Shown here piece after piece: positions 20,686-30,314 of a stretch of DNA of 48,883 bases. Positions within the stretch are counted from its first letter, which is position 1. Every line of letters begins with the position of its first letter. The translations under genes were made by a program, and so were the position numbers. The notes below the pieces were generated by a model. The model was not told where the DNA came from, did no database searches, and saw only the letters and a program-made list of their open reading frames with translations. Source of the stretch: Brevibacillus fulvus (GTDB lineage: Bacteria > Bacillota > Bacilli > Brevibacillales > Brevibacillaceae); assembly GCF_016908525.1 (NCBI RefSeq), contig NZ_JAFBEB010000020.1, positions 1-48,883 on the forward strand, given 5' to 3'.

Positions 20686-21723
20686 CTATCGACCGCGGTT
20701 TTTGTAGAGCAAGTAGATAAAGAACGGAGCGCCGATCGCAGACGTTATCGCTCCAACAGGAACATCCAGCGGGGCAAAGGCCGTCCGGGCAATCAAATCT
20801 CCTCCGAGCACGATAAAGCTTCCGGCGATCACCGAAACGGGCAAAATACTGCCGAACGACGGCCCGACCAATTGTCTGGCAATATGCGGAGCCAGCAAGG
20901 CGACAAACCCGATCGCGCCGCCGATTGCCACCGCCGCACCGGTTAATCCTACACAAATCAGCATCAAACAAAGCTGATTGCGGCTGAGGCGGCTGCCAAC
21001 ACCCAGCGCAATCTCTTCACCGAGTTGCAGAATGTTGGCATGTCGGGCACAGATCGAAGCCAAAGCCAACAAGATCAAAAACCAGGGCAAAATCAGAGAA
21101 ACATCCGTCCATGATGTGCCGTAAATGCTTCCCGTCAGCCAGATCATCGCCTTGCTGGTGAGAATTTGCGGGGCGAGCACAATAAAGATGGTCACCAATG
21201 CCCCTGTTAAGGCTTTCAGACCGATTCCGATCATCACCAGCCGAAATGAACCGAGTCCGCGTTTCCAGCCAAACAGATACAGGACGAAGGCAATCAGGAT
21301 GGCCCCGGCGAAAGCGGCAAACGGCAGCAGAAAAATGCTGGCCGACTGAAAAATGGTGATAAAAGCAACGGCAGTGACGGAAGCGCCCCCGGTGACGCCG
21401 AGAATGTCGGGGGAAGCGAGCGGATTGCGGACAATCGCCTGCATAATCGCGCCGGCTGCGCCAAATGCGCCTCCAACGAGCAGGGCCACCAAAATTCGCG
21501 GCAGCCGCAGCGTCGTAATCACCAAAGCAGATTGCGGAGAACCGATTCCCAATAACGCCTTTAGCACTTCTGCCGGACTGATTTTCATCTCGCCCATTCC
21601 GGTGCTGACGATGGCCAAAGCGATAGTAATCAAGGCGAAGAATACCGTTGTCCAGAAAGCTCTTCGGCTGATAAGCAGGGAAACCGCAAACTTCCGGGAG
21701 CGAACTGAATAATTGGCTTTCAT
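20686..21723 (-). CDS. Iron-siderophore-type ABC transporter permease (FecCD family), second
   Basis: The 345-residue integral membrane protein has about nine to ten hydrophobic helices and family hallmarks: [39 protein letters not shown]-like region near 70-110, [19 protein letters not shown] near 270, and [20 protein letters not shown] at the end. Its start overlaps the stop of the first permease by ATGA, so they are translationally coupled and likely form a heterodimeric channel. Confidence 0.93.
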   Translation of the reverse strand: MKANYSVRSRKFAVSLLISRRAFWTTVFFALITIALAIVSTGMGEMKISPAEVLKALLGIGSPQSALVITTLRLPRILVALLVGGAFGAAGAIMQAIVRNPLASPDILGVTGGASVTAVAFITIFQSASIFLLPFAAFAGAILIAFVLYLFGWKRGLGSFRLVMIGIGLKALTGALVTIFIVLAPQILTSKAMIWLTGSIYGTSWTDVSLILPWFLILLALASICARHANILQLGEEIALGVGSRLSRNQLCLMLICVGLTGAAVAIGGAIGFVALLAPHIARQLVGPSFGSILPVSVIAGSFIVLGGDLIARTAFAPLDVPVGAITSAIGAPFFIYLLYKNRGR

Positions 21724-22730
21724 CGTTTCTCACTCCCTTTTCCCGCCAAGATAACAAAGAAGGGGGCACCGATCAAAGCGGTGACCACGCCGATCGGCAA
21801 CTCTGTCGGATAGGCCAAAAATCGGGCGCCAATATCTGCTGTCAGCAGCAAGATGGCTCCCAGCATCGCACTGTAGAGGAATTGCCAGAACAGTCCGGGA
21901 CCGACCAGTCGGCGGGCGAGATGAGGCGTGACCAAACCGACAAAGCCGATAGGCCCGGCTACGGCAACTGCGCTTCCTGTCAACAAAACGATGGCAAGGC
22001 CGGACATGATTTTTACCAAGCGGGTGTTTTGTCCGAGACTGGTGGCAATTTCATCGCCCATCATCAAGGTGTGCACCGGCTTGGCCAGCATCAGCGTCAA
22101 AAGCCAGCCGCTTGCCATATAAGGAAAAACCGCTTGCAAATATTCCAGTTTGCGCCCGGATACAGAGCCTGTTAACCAGAACAGGACTTCATCCAATGTT
22201 TGCTGATTGACGGTCAGCAATCCATACGTAATGGAGGAAGCAAGCGCCGCCATTGCTGCACCCGCCAGCGTCAGTGTCAAGGGGGTAAGACCTTCCCGCC
22301 CGGAAGCGGCGATGACATAGATCAAAACGCCAGTGACGGCGACACCGGCAAAGGCGATCCAGGTAAATTGCGCCAAAGAGCTGACGCCAAAAAAGATCAT
22401 CGCGACGACAACGGCCAAAGAAGCGCCGCTGTTTAACCCAAGTATTTCAACGTCGGCCAAAGCGTTTCGGCTTAAAGCCTGGAGCAGCGCGCCACAGATG
22501 CCCAGGCTGATCCCGACCGCAGTGGCGATTAATGCCCGCGGCAGACGTACATCCTTGATGACGATCTGCTCATTGCTTCCATTAAAATGCAAATAAGCGT
22601 CCATGACCGTCTGCCAGTTTGTGTTCATCACACCCCAGACAATGCTGGCCAAAAACAGGCAAAGGATTGCCAAGATTCCGGCAAACAGTCCAAACCATTT
22701 CCATAATTGATTCGTGGGCAAGCTGGTCAT
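21720..22730 (-). CDS. Iron-siderophore-type ABC transporter permease (FecCD family), first
   Basis: The 336-residue membrane protein carries the same hallmarks as its partner: VRLPRALIATAVGISLGICGALLQ, GPIGFVGLVTPHLARRLVG, and a terminal ELPIGVVTALIGAPFFVIL. It is the first gene of the importer operon. The start is ATG at 22730 with GAGG 7 bases ahead. A Fur-box-like site lies about 90 bases upstream, so the operon is expected to be iron-repressed. Confidence 0.93.
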   Translation of the reverse strand: MTSLPTNQLWKWFGLFAGILAILCLFLASIVWGVMNTNWQTVMDAYLHFNGSNEQIVIKDVRLPRALIATAVGISLGICGALLQALSRNALADVEILGLNSGASLAVVVAMIFFGVSSLAQFTWIAFAGVAVTGVLIYVIAASGREGLTPLTLTLAGAAMAALASSITYGLLTVNQQTLDEVLFWLTGSVSGRKLEYLQAVFPYMASGWLLTLMLAKPVHTLMMGDEIATSLGQNTRLVKIMSGLAIVLLTGSAVAVAGPIGFVGLVTPHLARRLVGPGLFWQFLYSAMLGAILLLTADIGARFLAYPTELPIGVVTALIGAPFFVILAGKGSEKR

Positions 22731-22820
22731 TTTAAGTCCTCTTTCATTCAATGGAATTGGAAAAATGATCAGGATTTCTTCTAAAGTTTAGAGGGAAAAC
22801 AGGGGTTTTGTCAATGAAAC

Positions 22821-22835
22821 TGAGAATCATTATCG
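22821..22835. promoter_or_regulatory. Fur box of the importer operon
   Basis: TGAGAATCATTATCG matches the 7-1-7 Fur consensus TGATAATNATTATCA closely. On the minus strand it sits just upstream of a TTGACA -35 element (22814-22809) with a weak -10 (TAAACT) 18 bases further. Confidence 0.8.
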
Positions 22836-22844
22836 ACCTTTCTA

Positions 22845-22894
22845 TTGACGCCGCTGTCAAGGCGATATAGTATGTTAATTGATTATCATTCTCA
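22845..22894 (+). promoter_or_regulatory. Promoter and Fur box of the binding lipoprotein gene
   Basis: TTGACG (22845-22850) and TAGTAT (22868-22873) are 17 bases apart. TGATTATCATTCTCA at 22880-22894 is a Fur-box-like 7-1-7 element lying over the predicted transcription start, a classic repression position. Confidence 0.8.
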
Positions 22895-22921
22895 GTGTAT
22901 AATTAGGGGGAAAACATAACA

Positions 22922-23926
22922 ATGAGAAAACGTACATACATTCGTCCGAATGGAATGGGATCGATGCTTGCTTTTCTTCTGGCCCTTTGTCTATTGGTCA
23001 CCGGTTGCGGAACAGGGCAGAACCAGGCGAGTGAACAAACAGGATCAAGCAGTGCAGGTGAAACAGCGCAAGCGGAGCAATCGCAATCTTATGTAGTCAA
23101 GCATGCAATGGGTGAAACCACCATCAACGGAACGCCGAAGCGCGTGGTCGTACTGACCAACCAGGGGGTCGAAACGTTGCTGGCGTTGGGAGTCAAGCCT
23201 GTCGGTGCCGTCTCCGCATGGAATTCCGACACGTTTTATGACCATGTCAAAGCGCAGATGGAAGGGGTAACGGTTGTTGGCGATGAGACTCAACCGAATG
23301 TCGAAGCGATTGCCGCCTTGCAGCCGGATCTGATTTTGGGCATGAAATTCCGCCACGAAAAAATTTATCAGCAGTTGTCCGCAATTGCTCCGACCGTCTT
23401 TTGCGAAGAGCCGCGCGGGGATTGGAAAGAAAACTTTAAATTGTATGCCGAGGCCGTGAACAAAAAAGCGGAAGGGGAAAAAGTGCTGGCTGATTGGGAT
23501 AAAAAAGTTGCGGAAGTGAAGCAAAAAGCCGGAGATAAATTGCAAACGAAAATTTCACTCGTGCGCTTTATGCCGGGGAAAGTGCGGATTTACTATAAAG
23601 ATACCTTTGCCGGTGTCATTTTGAACGAACTTGGCTTTGCCCGTCCGGATAGCCAAAACAAGGAAGACTTTGCTGCAGAAGTGACCAAAGAACGGATTCC
23701 GGAAATGGATGGCGATATGTTGTTTTACTTTGTTTACGAGACAGGGGACAACAAGGCAAGCGCTTTGGAACAAGAGTGGACCAACGATTCGTTGTGGAAA
23801 AACCTTCAAGTCGTGAAAAACAACAAAGCGTTTAAGGTAAATGACGTAATCTGGAATACATCGGGCGGCGTTCTGGCGGCAAACCAGATGCTGGATGAAC
23901 TCTCGCAATTCATTGACAAAATGTAA
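22922..23926 (+). CDS. Iron-siderophore-type substrate-binding lipoprotein (FecB/FhuD family)
   Basis: The 334-residue protein has a lipoprotein signal with lipobox LVTGC (Cys29) and a Ser/Gln-rich linker. The mature part shows the class III binding fold of siderophore receptors: TPKRVVVLTNQGVETLLALGVKPVG, NVEAIAALQPDLILG, and a C-terminal NDVIWNTSGGVLAANQMLDEL. It delivers ferric siderophore to the divergent permease-ATPase set. A Fur site covers its promoter. It reads divergently from the permeases with a shared regulatory region. Confidence 0.93.
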   Translation: MRKRTYIRPNGMGSMLAFLLALCLLVTGCGTGQNQASEQTGSSSAGETAQAEQSQSYVVKHAMGETTINGTPKRVVVLTNQGVETLLALGVKPVGAVSAWNSDTFYDHVKAQMEGVTVVGDETQPNVEAIAALQPDLILGMKFRHEKIYQQLSAIAPTVFCEEPRGDWKENFKLYAEAVNKKAEGEKVLADWDKKVAEVKQKAGDKLQTKISLVRFMPGKVRIYYKDTFAGVILNELGFARPDSQNKEDFAAEVTKERIPEMDGDMLFYFVYETGDNKASALEQEWTNDSLWKNLQVVKNNKAFKVNDVIWNTSGGVLAANQMLDELSQFIDKM

Positions 23927-23935
23927 CGGACGAAG

Positions 23936-23968
23936 AAGCTGTCTCCCCAAGGAGACAGCTTTGTTTTG
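23936..23968. terminator. Terminator between the binding protein gene and fetB
   Basis: AAGCTGTCTCC and GGAGACAGCTT form a stem with CCAA loop followed by TGTTTTG. It can serve both convergent genes. Confidence 0.85.
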
Positions 23969-23970
23969 TC

Positions 23971-24726
23971 TTATTGCTCCTGTTCCCGCAAATATCCTTC
24001 CGGTGTATACCACAGCGAGTAGCAGAGCAGCGCCAGCACCATGGCGGAAAGCGTGGCAGCCGCGGCCAATGAGAACATGATCATGATTTGGTATTTGACG
24101 GCATCGACCGGACTGGCACCGGCGATAATCATCCCGGTCATCGTTCCGGGCAATTGCACCAGGCCCATTGTTTTCATCGTGTCAAAAGTCGGAATCATGC
24201 TGGCTTTGATCACCCGCTTGATTACGGGCTGAATCGCTTGCCTGCGCGTTGCCCCCAACGACAGCAGCGTTTCGATTTCGCCGCGTGAACTGTTGACCTC
24301 GCGTTTTAGTTGGCTGAGAAACAAGCCGGAGACGACCATAGCGTTGCCGAGAATCATTCCGCTCAGCGGTACGAGGTATTGCGGTGTCAGCTTGATACTG
24401 CCCGTGCCGATCAACAGCGACATCGTGACCAATTCGCTAAAAATCATTGCCGAGGCGATTCGCCAGTGAATGCCGGGAATACCCGCGCCCCGGCGAGCCG
24501 CGTTCCAGGTGGCAACCAGGAGCATCATCAGCAACAGCAGGGCGATCAAAACCGGATGATTCGATGCGAAGATATATTGCAAGACATAGCCAATCAAAAA
24601 AAGCTGGATGGCGCAGCGCAGGGCGCTGACAGCAATTTCTTTTTCCAGCGCCAGTTTTTGTCTTGCGGAAAACAACAACGGGATGATGATGAATAATGCC
24701 GAAAACCAGATTGTCAACGAAGCCAC
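23971..24726 (-). CDS. fetB: Iron export-type ABC transporter permease (FetB/UPF0014)
   Basis: The 251-residue protein has about seven hydrophobic helices and the UPF0014 hallmarks: ALRCAIQLFLIGYVLQYIF near the start, MILGNAMVVSGL, EIETLLSLGATRRQAI and GLVQLPGTMTGMIIAGASP. In Escherichia coli FetAB exports iron and protects against peroxide. The gene starts 10 bases after fetA and ends next to the Fur-controlled importer. The function as exporter is carried over from the family. Confidence 0.88.
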   Translation of the reverse strand: MASLTIWFSALFIIIPLLFSARQKLALEKEIAVSALRCAIQLFLIGYVLQYIFASNHPVLIALLLLMMLLVATWNAARRGAGIPGIHWRIASAMIFSELVTMSLLIGTGSIKLTPQYLVPLSGMILGNAMVVSGLFLSQLKREVNSSRGEIETLLSLGATRRQAIQPVIKRVIKASMIPTFDTMKTMGLVQLPGTMTGMIIAGASPVDAVKYQIMIMFSLAAAATLSAMVLALLCYSLWYTPEGYLREQEQ

Positions 24727-24736
24727 GCTTATCCTC

Positions 24737-25477
24737 CTAGTTGGTTACTTTTTCAAGAGACGTTTGCAAAAAGCGGCGCGCTTCTTCCGTTCGGGGCGAA
24801 TGGAAGAAAGCCTGGGGGGAGGAGTCTTCCAGCAGTTGCTCTTCAGCGAGAAACCAGATTCGCTGACTGATCCGTCGGGCTTGTTCCAGCTGATGGGTAA
24901 CCCAGATTTGGGCAGTTCCCTCGCTGCGCTGAAGTTCGAGCAGCACCTGTTCTACCGCGTGCTGACTGTGAATGTCGAGGGCGGAGGTAACCTCATCAAG
25001 CAGCAAGATGCGGGGACGCAACAGGAGCGCGCGAATCAAGGCCAAGCGCTGTTTTTCTCCGCCCGAGAGCTGCGCTGCCGCTTTCGACCAGTCCAGGTGA
25101 AGCTCCATTCGTTCCATCAATTGCCGGGCATAGTCGCGGTCGAAGGGGATTTGCTGCAAGTGACTGGCAATTCGCAAATTATCTTCGACACTGCCGGGCA
25201 GCATGATCGGCTGTTGGGCCACATAGCAAACCGTGGAGCGCCATTCTTCGGGAGAGTAGGCGGCCATCGGCTGATCAAACAAGTAAAGTTCGCCAGCGTC
25301 GGCGCCGGACAATCGGGCAATAATTCGCAGCAAGGTGCTTTTCCCTTGTCCGGAAAAGCCCAGCAGGTGGATGATTTGAGGTTCCGCAACGGCAGCAGAC
25401 AGGTTGCGAAACAGGTAGCTGTCTGTACTGCCCGGGCGTTTTTTGGCCAGTTGTTTTAGCTGGAGCAGCATCGACAA
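24737..25477 (-). CDS. fetA: Iron export-type ABC transporter ATPase (FetA)
   Basis: The 246-residue ATPase has Walker A GFSGQGKST (40-48), signature QLSGGEKQRLALIRALLL and Walker B RILLLDEVTSALD, with the short ATPase length of the FetA/YbbL type. It drives the FetB permease encoded just downstream. The TTG at 25477 is 7 bases from AGGGGG; the ATG at 25471 is an alternative start. No Fur box was seen upstream. Confidence 0.88.
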   Translation of the reverse strand: MSMLLQLKQLAKKRPGSTDSYLFRNLSAAVAEPQIIHLLGFSGQGKSTLLRIIARLSGADAGELYLFDQPMAAYSPEEWRSTVCYVAQQPIMLPGSVEDNLRIASHLQQIPFDRDYARQLMERMELHLDWSKAAAQLSGGEKQRLALIRALLLRPRILLLDEVTSALDIHSQHAVEQVLLELQRSEGTAQIWVTHQLEQARRISQRIWFLAEEQLLEDSSPQAFFHSPRTEEARRFLQTSLEKVTN

Positions 25478-25513
25478 GTGAATTCCCCCTTGCGATAAAA
25501 TGGCATAAAATAT

Positions 25514-25545
25514 AAAAATCCTCGAAGAAGGCTTTCCTCGAGGAT
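25514..25545 (-). terminator. Terminator of the cytochrome c gene
   Basis: On the minus strand ATCCTCGAGGAA and TTCTTCGAGGAT form a long stem followed by TTTTATATTTT. Confidence 0.85.
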
Positions 25546-25567
25546 GAAAGGCAGATATGTATGCGCT

Positions 25568-25966
25568 TTATTTATGTTCCGCCAACCATTCTGCCACGGC
25601 TTGAATTTCCGGTTGCTTTTTCAGTACGCCCGGTGGCATTCCGCCTTTACCGTTTTTAATGATGTCCATGATTTGCTCGGCGTTGTACTTGCTGCCAACT
25701 TTTGTCAAGTTTGGACCGACAACCCCTTCGAGATTTTGACCATGACAGGAAGCGCAGTTTGCCTTAAAGACGGCTTCGCCGTTCACCGCAGCAGTGGGCG
25801 CACCGCCGCCACCTTGCGCTTCTTCGCCATGTTGTGGCGGGAAAATAACAGATGCTACGAGTGCGATGAGGAAAACCAAAAACAAAATACCAAATGAAGT
25901 AGTAAAGGCCCTAGCTGAATCGACAATATCATTTTGGTTCATATCTTTTTTGTTTGAGCCAGCCAT
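25568..25966 (-). CDS. Membrane-anchored c-type cytochrome
   Basis: The 132-residue protein has one N-terminal membrane helix ([18 protein letters not shown], about 25-42), a Gly/Ala linker and a small haem domain: CASCH at 71-75 binds haem covalently, and Met110 in GGMPPG is the sixth ligand. The size and topology resemble the c550/c551 cytochromes of Bacillus that carry electrons on the outer face of the membrane. It has its own GGAGG site and terminator, so it stands alone. Which oxidase it serves is unknown. Confidence 0.9.
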   Translation of the reverse strand: MAGSNKKDMNQNDIVDSARAFTTSFGILFLVFLIALVASVIFPPQHGEEAQGGGGAPTAAVNGEAVFKANCASCHGQNLEGVVGPNLTKVGSKYNAEQIMDIIKNGKGGMPPGVLKKQPEIQAVAEWLAEHK

Positions 25967-26160
25967 TGGATAAAGACCTCCTAGTTATAGTTAAACAGTA
26001 CAATTGTCATTTTACGGTAAAATCTCCTAATGTGCAAGGAGACCTTGAAAGTTCCAAAGAAAAGACACATTTTTCCAAGTCTTGCTGACAGAGTATAACT
26101 ATGATAAAGTAAAAATAATATGTTTTACAGTGCTGGTAAATCGGGTTCTGAGGTGAATGT

Positions 26161-26391
26161 ATGCTGTTAGCTGCTAAAATATTGATGGTTATTGCTGCAA
26201 TCGGTTTGATTATTGTTATTTTGTTGCAATCTGGAAAAAGCGCAGGATTGTCCGGAGCGATTGGCGGCGGTGCCGAACAATTGCTAGGCAAACAAAAAGC
26301 GCGCGGCATTGATGCGCTGCTGGGAAGATTAACGGTTATTTTTGCGGTATTGTTCATGGTGTTCGCCGTTTTGCTTGGCTATTTTTTGTAG
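26161..26391 (+). CDS. secG: Preprotein translocase subunit SecG
   Basis: The 76-residue protein has two membrane helices (about 4-22 and 52-75) joined by the conserved loop LLQSGKSAGLSGAIGGGAEQL. SecG assists SecYE and SecA in protein export. It lies ahead of rnr and smpB, the conserved secG-rnr-smpB-ssrA order in Bacillales. GAGGTG precedes the ATG. Confidence 0.95.
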   Translation: MLLAAKILMVIAAIGLIIVILLQSGKSAGLSGAIGGGAEQLLGKQKARGIDALLGRLTVIFAVLFMVFAVLLGYFL

Positions 26392-26414
26392 ACAACTTAA
26401 TGGTTTCTTATGGA

Positions 26415-26443
26415 GGCAGCAAGTACCACTTGCTGCCTTTTCG
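26415..26443 (+). terminator. Terminator of secG
   Basis: GGCAGCAAGT and ACTTGCTGCC form a 10-bp stem with a three-base loop and a short T run. Confidence 0.85.
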
Positions 26444-26543
26444 CTATTCTGATTGCGTTTCGCCGAGAACGTCCATAATAGATAAAAAACCAGGGAGTCA
26501 TCAACAGATTATATCGTTATCCTGGAGAGAAGGAGCAAATTAA

Positions 26544-28964
26544 ATGAAAGAACAAGATATTCTTTCCTTCATGCGCGAGCAAGCGTACCATCCGATGACC
26601 GTCACGGAGCTGGAGCAAGCCTTTGGCATAACCGATGCGGAAGAGTTCAAAAATCTGGTCAAAACGTTAAATGTCCTGGAAGACCGTGGGGAGATCATCC
26701 GCACGCGGGCCAACCGTTACGGTGTGCCGGAAAAGATGAACCTCGTGCGCGGACGTTTGCAGTCCCATGCCAAAGGCTTCGGGTTCGTTATTCCTGAGGC
26801 TGAGGGTGAGCCGGATATTTATATCCATGCCAATGATATGAACGGTGCGATGCACAACGACATCGTCCTGGCCCGCATTGAAAAACAGTCGACTGGGGCC
26901 AGAATGGAAGGCCGAATTATTCGCATCGTGGAACGCGGTTTGACAGAAATCGTCGGTACATTTCAGGATGAAAGCCTGTATGCGTTTGTCATTCCTGACG
27001 ACAAACGGATCGGCAAAGATATTTTTATTCCGAAAACGGCATATAACGGCGCCGTTGACGGGCACAAGGTAGTGGTCAAAATTGTCCGCTATCCGGAAGG
27101 GCGCGCCAATCCGGAAGGGGAAGTCGCGGAAATTCTCGGCCACAAAAACGATCCGGGCGTCGATATTTTGTCGATCATCCGCAAGTTTGGGCTGCCGGAA
27201 GCTTTTCCGGAGGAAGTTTTGCGGGAAGCGGAAAGCGCGCCGGACGAAATTTCCCCGGAAGAAATCAAAGGCCGGCGTGATCTGCGCGACCGAATGATGG
27301 TCACGATCGACGGCGCTGACGCGAAAGATCTGGACGATGCCGTATCCCTCGAAAAACTGCCCAATGGCAATTATCGGCTCGGTGTCCATATCGCCGATGT
27401 CAGCTACTACGTCAAAGAAAACTCGCCGCTCGATCAGGAAGCGTATCGCCGGGGGACCAGCGTCTATCTGGTCGACCGCGTAATCCCGATGCTGCCGCAC
27501 CGTTTGTCGAACGGGATTTGCAGCTTGAACCCAAAAGTGGACCGTCTGACCATTACCTGCGATATGGAGATGGATGGCAGCGCCAAACTGGTCGGCTACG
27601 ATATTTATCTCAGTGTGATCCGCACCAACGAACGGATGACGTATGCCGATGTGCGCAGCATTTTGGAAGACAAGGACCCGGAACTGATCGAGAAATACAA
27701 AGAGCTCGTCCCGATGTTTCAAATGATGGAGGAGCTTTGCCGCAAGCTGCGGCAAAAACGGATGAGCCGGGGCGCGATCGACTTCGATTTCCGCGAAGCG
27801 AAAATTTACGTCAACGAAGAGGGAACGCCGACAGACATCGGTTTCCGCGATCGGTCGATTGCCGAGCAGATCATTGAAGAATTTATGCTGGCGGCAAATG
27901 AAACGGTTGCTGAACATTTCCATTGGATGAAACAGCCGTTTATTTACCGGGTGCATGAAGATCCCAAACCGGAAAAACTGCAAGCGTTCTTGGAGTTTAT
28001 CACCAACTTTGGCTATGCTGTGCGCGGCAAAGGCAATACGGTTCACCCGCGGGCGCTGCAACAAATTTTGGAAGAAGTCAAAGGCACGCCGGAAGAAGTG
28101 ATTATCAGTACAGTCATGCTCCGGTCGATGAAGCAGGCGCGGTATGATGCGGAAAGCCTCGGACACTTTGGGTTGGCCACCGATTTTTACACACATTTTA
28201 CTTCACCGATTCGTCGTTATCCCGACCTGATCGTCCACCGCTTAATTCGCGAATGGGTTGAGCGCGGGGAAATGACTGGGGAGAGAATGAGCTATTGGAG
28301 CGAAAAACTCCCGGAAATCGCCGACCATTCGTCACAGCGTGAGCGCTTGGCAGTGGAAGCGGAGCGGGAGACAGACGATCTGAAAAAAGCGGAGTTCATG
28401 CTGGAGCGGATTGGCGAAGAATTTGAAGGGGTTATTTCCGGCGTCACTTCGTTCGGGATTTTTGTGGAATTGCCCAATACGATCGAAGGGCTGGTTCACG
28501 TCAGCTACTTGACCGACGATTATTACCATTACCATGAAAAAATGTATGCGCTGGTCGGCGAACGCACAGGCAAACAGTTCCGCATCGGCGATGTTGTTCA
28601 AGTGCGGGTAGCCAACGTCAATGTCGATGAACGAGCGATTGACTTTGAAATCGTCGGCATGAAAAAGACCAATCATTTCCGGCCACGCGAGCGGGGCGGC
28701 AAAGTGATCGATGCGCGCGGCGGACAGCGCGGACAGCGCAAAGGCAACAAACTGAAGTCGGAGCGCAAAAAAGAAGTCCATCCGGCGGTTGCGCGCAAAC
28801 AACGGAAAAACCGTCAGTTGGCTGCGGCTGAATTCGCGGCAATGCCGCTGGCCGATCCGACCGTTTCCGAAGCGGAACCGAAAGCATTCTGGGAGGACTT
28901 TATCAAGTCGAAGAAAAAACGCCGGAAAAACGTGGTTGGGCAAGCGAAACGCAAGCGAAAATAA
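26544..28964 (+). CDS. rnr: Ribonuclease R
   Basis: The 806-residue 3'-5' exoribonuclease degrades structured RNA and works in trans-translation. Domains in order: an N-terminal winged helix (about 1-60), a cold-shock domain ([14 protein letters not shown], 70-130), a second OB fold, the RNB catalytic domain (about 250-590) with [17 protein letters not shown] carrying the metal-binding aspartates, an S1 domain (about 630-710) and a long basic tail ending [17 protein letters not shown]. The start follows GAAGGAG. It is followed by smpB and ssrA, its partners. Confidence 0.97.
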   Translation: MKEQDILSFMREQAYHPMTVTELEQAFGITDAEEFKNLVKTLNVLEDRGEIIRTRANRYGVPEKMNLVRGRLQSHAKGFGFVIPEAEGEPDIYIHANDMNGAMHNDIVLARIEKQSTGARMEGRIIRIVERGLTEIVGTFQDESLYAFVIPDDKRIGKDIFIPKTAYNGAVDGHKVVVKIVRYPEGRANPEGEVAEILGHKNDPGVDILSIIRKFGLPEAFPEEVLREAESAPDEISPEEIKGRRDLRDRMMVTIDGADAKDLDDAVSLEKLPNGNYRLGVHIADVSYYVKENSPLDQEAYRRGTSVYLVDRVIPMLPHRLSNGICSLNPKVDRLTITCDMEMDGSAKLVGYDIYLSVIRTNERMTYADVRSILEDKDPELIEKYKELVPMFQMMEELCRKLRQKRMSRGAIDFDFREAKIYVNEEGTPTDIGFRDRSIAEQIIEEFMLAANETVAEHFHWMKQPFIYRVHEDPKPEKLQAFLEFITNFGYAVRGKGNTVHPRALQQILEEVKGTPEEVIISTVMLRSMKQARYDAESLGHFGLATDFYTHFTSPIRRYPDLIVHRLIREWVERGEMTGERMSYWSEKLPEIADHSSQRERLAVEAERETDDLKKAEFMLERIGEEFEGVISGVTSFGIFVELPNTIEGLVHVSYLTDDYYHYHEKMYALVGERTGKQFRIGDVVQVRVANVNVDERAIDFEIVGMKKTNHFRPRERGGKVIDARGGQRGQRKGNKLKSERKKEVHPAVARKQRKNRQLAAAEFAAMPLADPTVSEAEPKAFWEDFIKSKKKRRKNVVGQAKRKRK

Positions 28965-29029
28965 CTTGTCACCGCTGCTGTTTTTTGTTAGACTAATCTC
29001 TACCAAATCAGCAATCGAGGTGATCGACC

Positions 29030-29503
29030 ATGTCCGTGAACAAGACCGGTACCAAAACGCTGGCGCAAAATCGCAAAGCGCGTCATGATTACCATATCGA
29101 AGACGTCTATGAAGCGGGTATCGCCTTGACGGGAACGGAGATCAAATCGTTGCGCGCCGGGCGGGTTCAGTTGAAGGACAGCTTCGCCCGAATCGAAAAC
29201 GGTGAAGTGATGCTGCACAATGTGCACATCAGCCCGTATGAACAGGGCAACCGGTACAATCATGAACCGGAGCGGACCCGCAAACTGCTGCTGAGACGGC
29301 TGGAGATTTTGAAACTGATCGGCTTAACCCGGGAAAAAGGGTATTCGCTCGTGCCGCTGAGCATTTATTTGAAAGGCGGCTGGGCCAAGGTGGAGCTCGC
29401 CTTGGCTCGCGGGAAGAAAAACTACGACAAACGGGAAGATTTGAAGAAAAAAGATGCCGCCCGCGATATTCAACGCGCTTTGCGGGAACGGCAAAAAGCA
29501 TAG
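29030..29503 (+). CDS. smpB: SsrA-binding protein SmpB
   Basis: The 157-residue RNA-binding protein fits tmRNA into the stalled ribosome. Family signatures are clear: [29 protein letters not shown], the VHISPY motif, and a C-terminal basic tail ([22 protein letters not shown]-like). It begins 66 bases after rnr with GAGGTG and precedes the tmRNA gene. Confidence 0.97.
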   Translation: MSVNKTGTKTLAQNRKARHDYHIEDVYEAGIALTGTEIKSLRAGRVQLKDSFARIENGEVMLHNVHISPYEQGNRYNHEPERTRKLLLRRLEILKLIGLTREKGYSLVPLSIYLKGGWAKVELALARGKKNYDKREDLKKKDAARDIQRALRERQKA

Positions 29504-29539
29504 TTGGTCACCGCTGCCACGCTTGCCAGCAAACGCACA

Positions 29540-29568
29540 TTGTAGGCGTGGCAGCAATATGATATAGT
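29540..29568 (+). promoter_or_regulatory. Probable ssrA promoter
   Basis: TTGTAG and TATAGT are 17 bases apart. The -35 lies inside a GCTGCCACGC...GCGTGGCAGC inverted repeat (29513-29554) that may end the smpB transcript. The mature tmRNA begins about 110 bases downstream, implying a processed leader. Confidence 0.5.
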
Positions 29569-29681
29569 TAGGAAGCAGTCAACGATGAAGAGACAGTCCA
29601 GGTGCAGCTTTCTTGTATTGCAAAGTCATCTGGGTTTTTCGTGCTCTTTACTTCCTTGAATGCCTGATCGTCTTTTATCAT

Positions 29682-30037
29682 GGGGGCGTTTTGGATTCGA
29701 CGGGGATGGTAGAGCATAAGAAGCGAGCCGGGGGGTTGCGGACCTCGTCATCAACGCAAACGCCATTAACTGGCAACAAACAACTTTCTCTCGCTGCCTA
29801 ATAACCAGTGAGGCTCTACCACTGTATCGGCCCGTGTGCCGTGGCTAGGGCTCAACTTTAACGGGCTACGCCGGAGGCTTCCGCCTGGAGCCAATGGAAG
29901 AAGAGCAATCAGGCTAGGTTTTCAGCTGGCGTGTCGTTTCGCAGGTTGATCACCGAAATTTTATAAAGCGACTGCGCTCGGAGATGCTTATGTATCGCTG
30001 TTTTCGGACGGGGGTTCGAATCCCCCCGCCTCCACCA
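29682..30037 (+). ncRNA. ssrA: Transfer-messenger RNA (tmRNA, ssrA)
   Basis: The 356-base gene has the tRNA-like ends: GGGGGCG acceptor pairs with CGCCTCC, followed by A and encoded CCA; the T arm is GGGTTCGAATCCC and the 5' part has the conserved GGATTCGACGGG. The tag reading frame ends in ...GNKQLSLAA then TAATAA, the usual LAA degradation end. The resume codon is not certain. It rescues stalled ribosomes with SmpB. Foreign DNA starts soon after its 3' end. Confidence 0.95.
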
Positions 30038-30051
30038 TACATATCAGTGAT

Positions 30052-30076
30052 GTCACCTATTAAGGTGACTTTTTTG
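30052..30076 (+). terminator. Terminator of ssrA
   Basis: GTCACCT and AGGTGAC form a stem with ATTA loop, followed by TTTTTTG, 15 bases after the tmRNA CCA end. Confidence 0.85.
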
Positions 30077-30259
30077 CGTTTATGGGGAAGGTTCGCTATA
30101 TATTGCGGTTAGAAAGCCCGTTATATCAAGCTTTTAAGGTGATCACTCAATGTATAGCGGGAGAAATCTGATGTTATTCGAGTCGGTAGGCGCTTCGTAA
30201 TGAGAATTTTTAGCAGTTTTAAGTTGAGCAAATGAAGAGGAACGACGAAAATATAGAGG

Positions 30260-30298
30260 TTGCACAGGGGGGCTCTTAGCGAGACACACCCTGTGCAA
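30260..30298. repeat. 10-bp perfect inverted repeat between ssrA and the recombinase
   Basis: TTGCACAGGG (30260-30269) and CCCTGTGCAA (30289-30298) flank 19 bases. The stretch 30077-30314 holds no convincing gene. The repeat lies 17 bases from the end of the recombinase gene; it could be part of an attachment site for the serine recombinase or a terminator without T run. Confidence 0.5.
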
Positions 30299-30314
30299 AG
30301 ATGACTTGTGGTCG

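Noticed and set aside
20663-20971. N-terminal extension of the importer ATPase
   Set aside because: Lies inside the permease gene in another frame; the ATG at 20662 has a good ribosome binding site and gives the family's normal start.
26667-28196. Long minus-strand open frame (about 509 codons) opposite rnr
   Set aside because: It is the antisense of a clear RNase R gene, caused by codon bias; no ribosome binding site and no family-like sequence.
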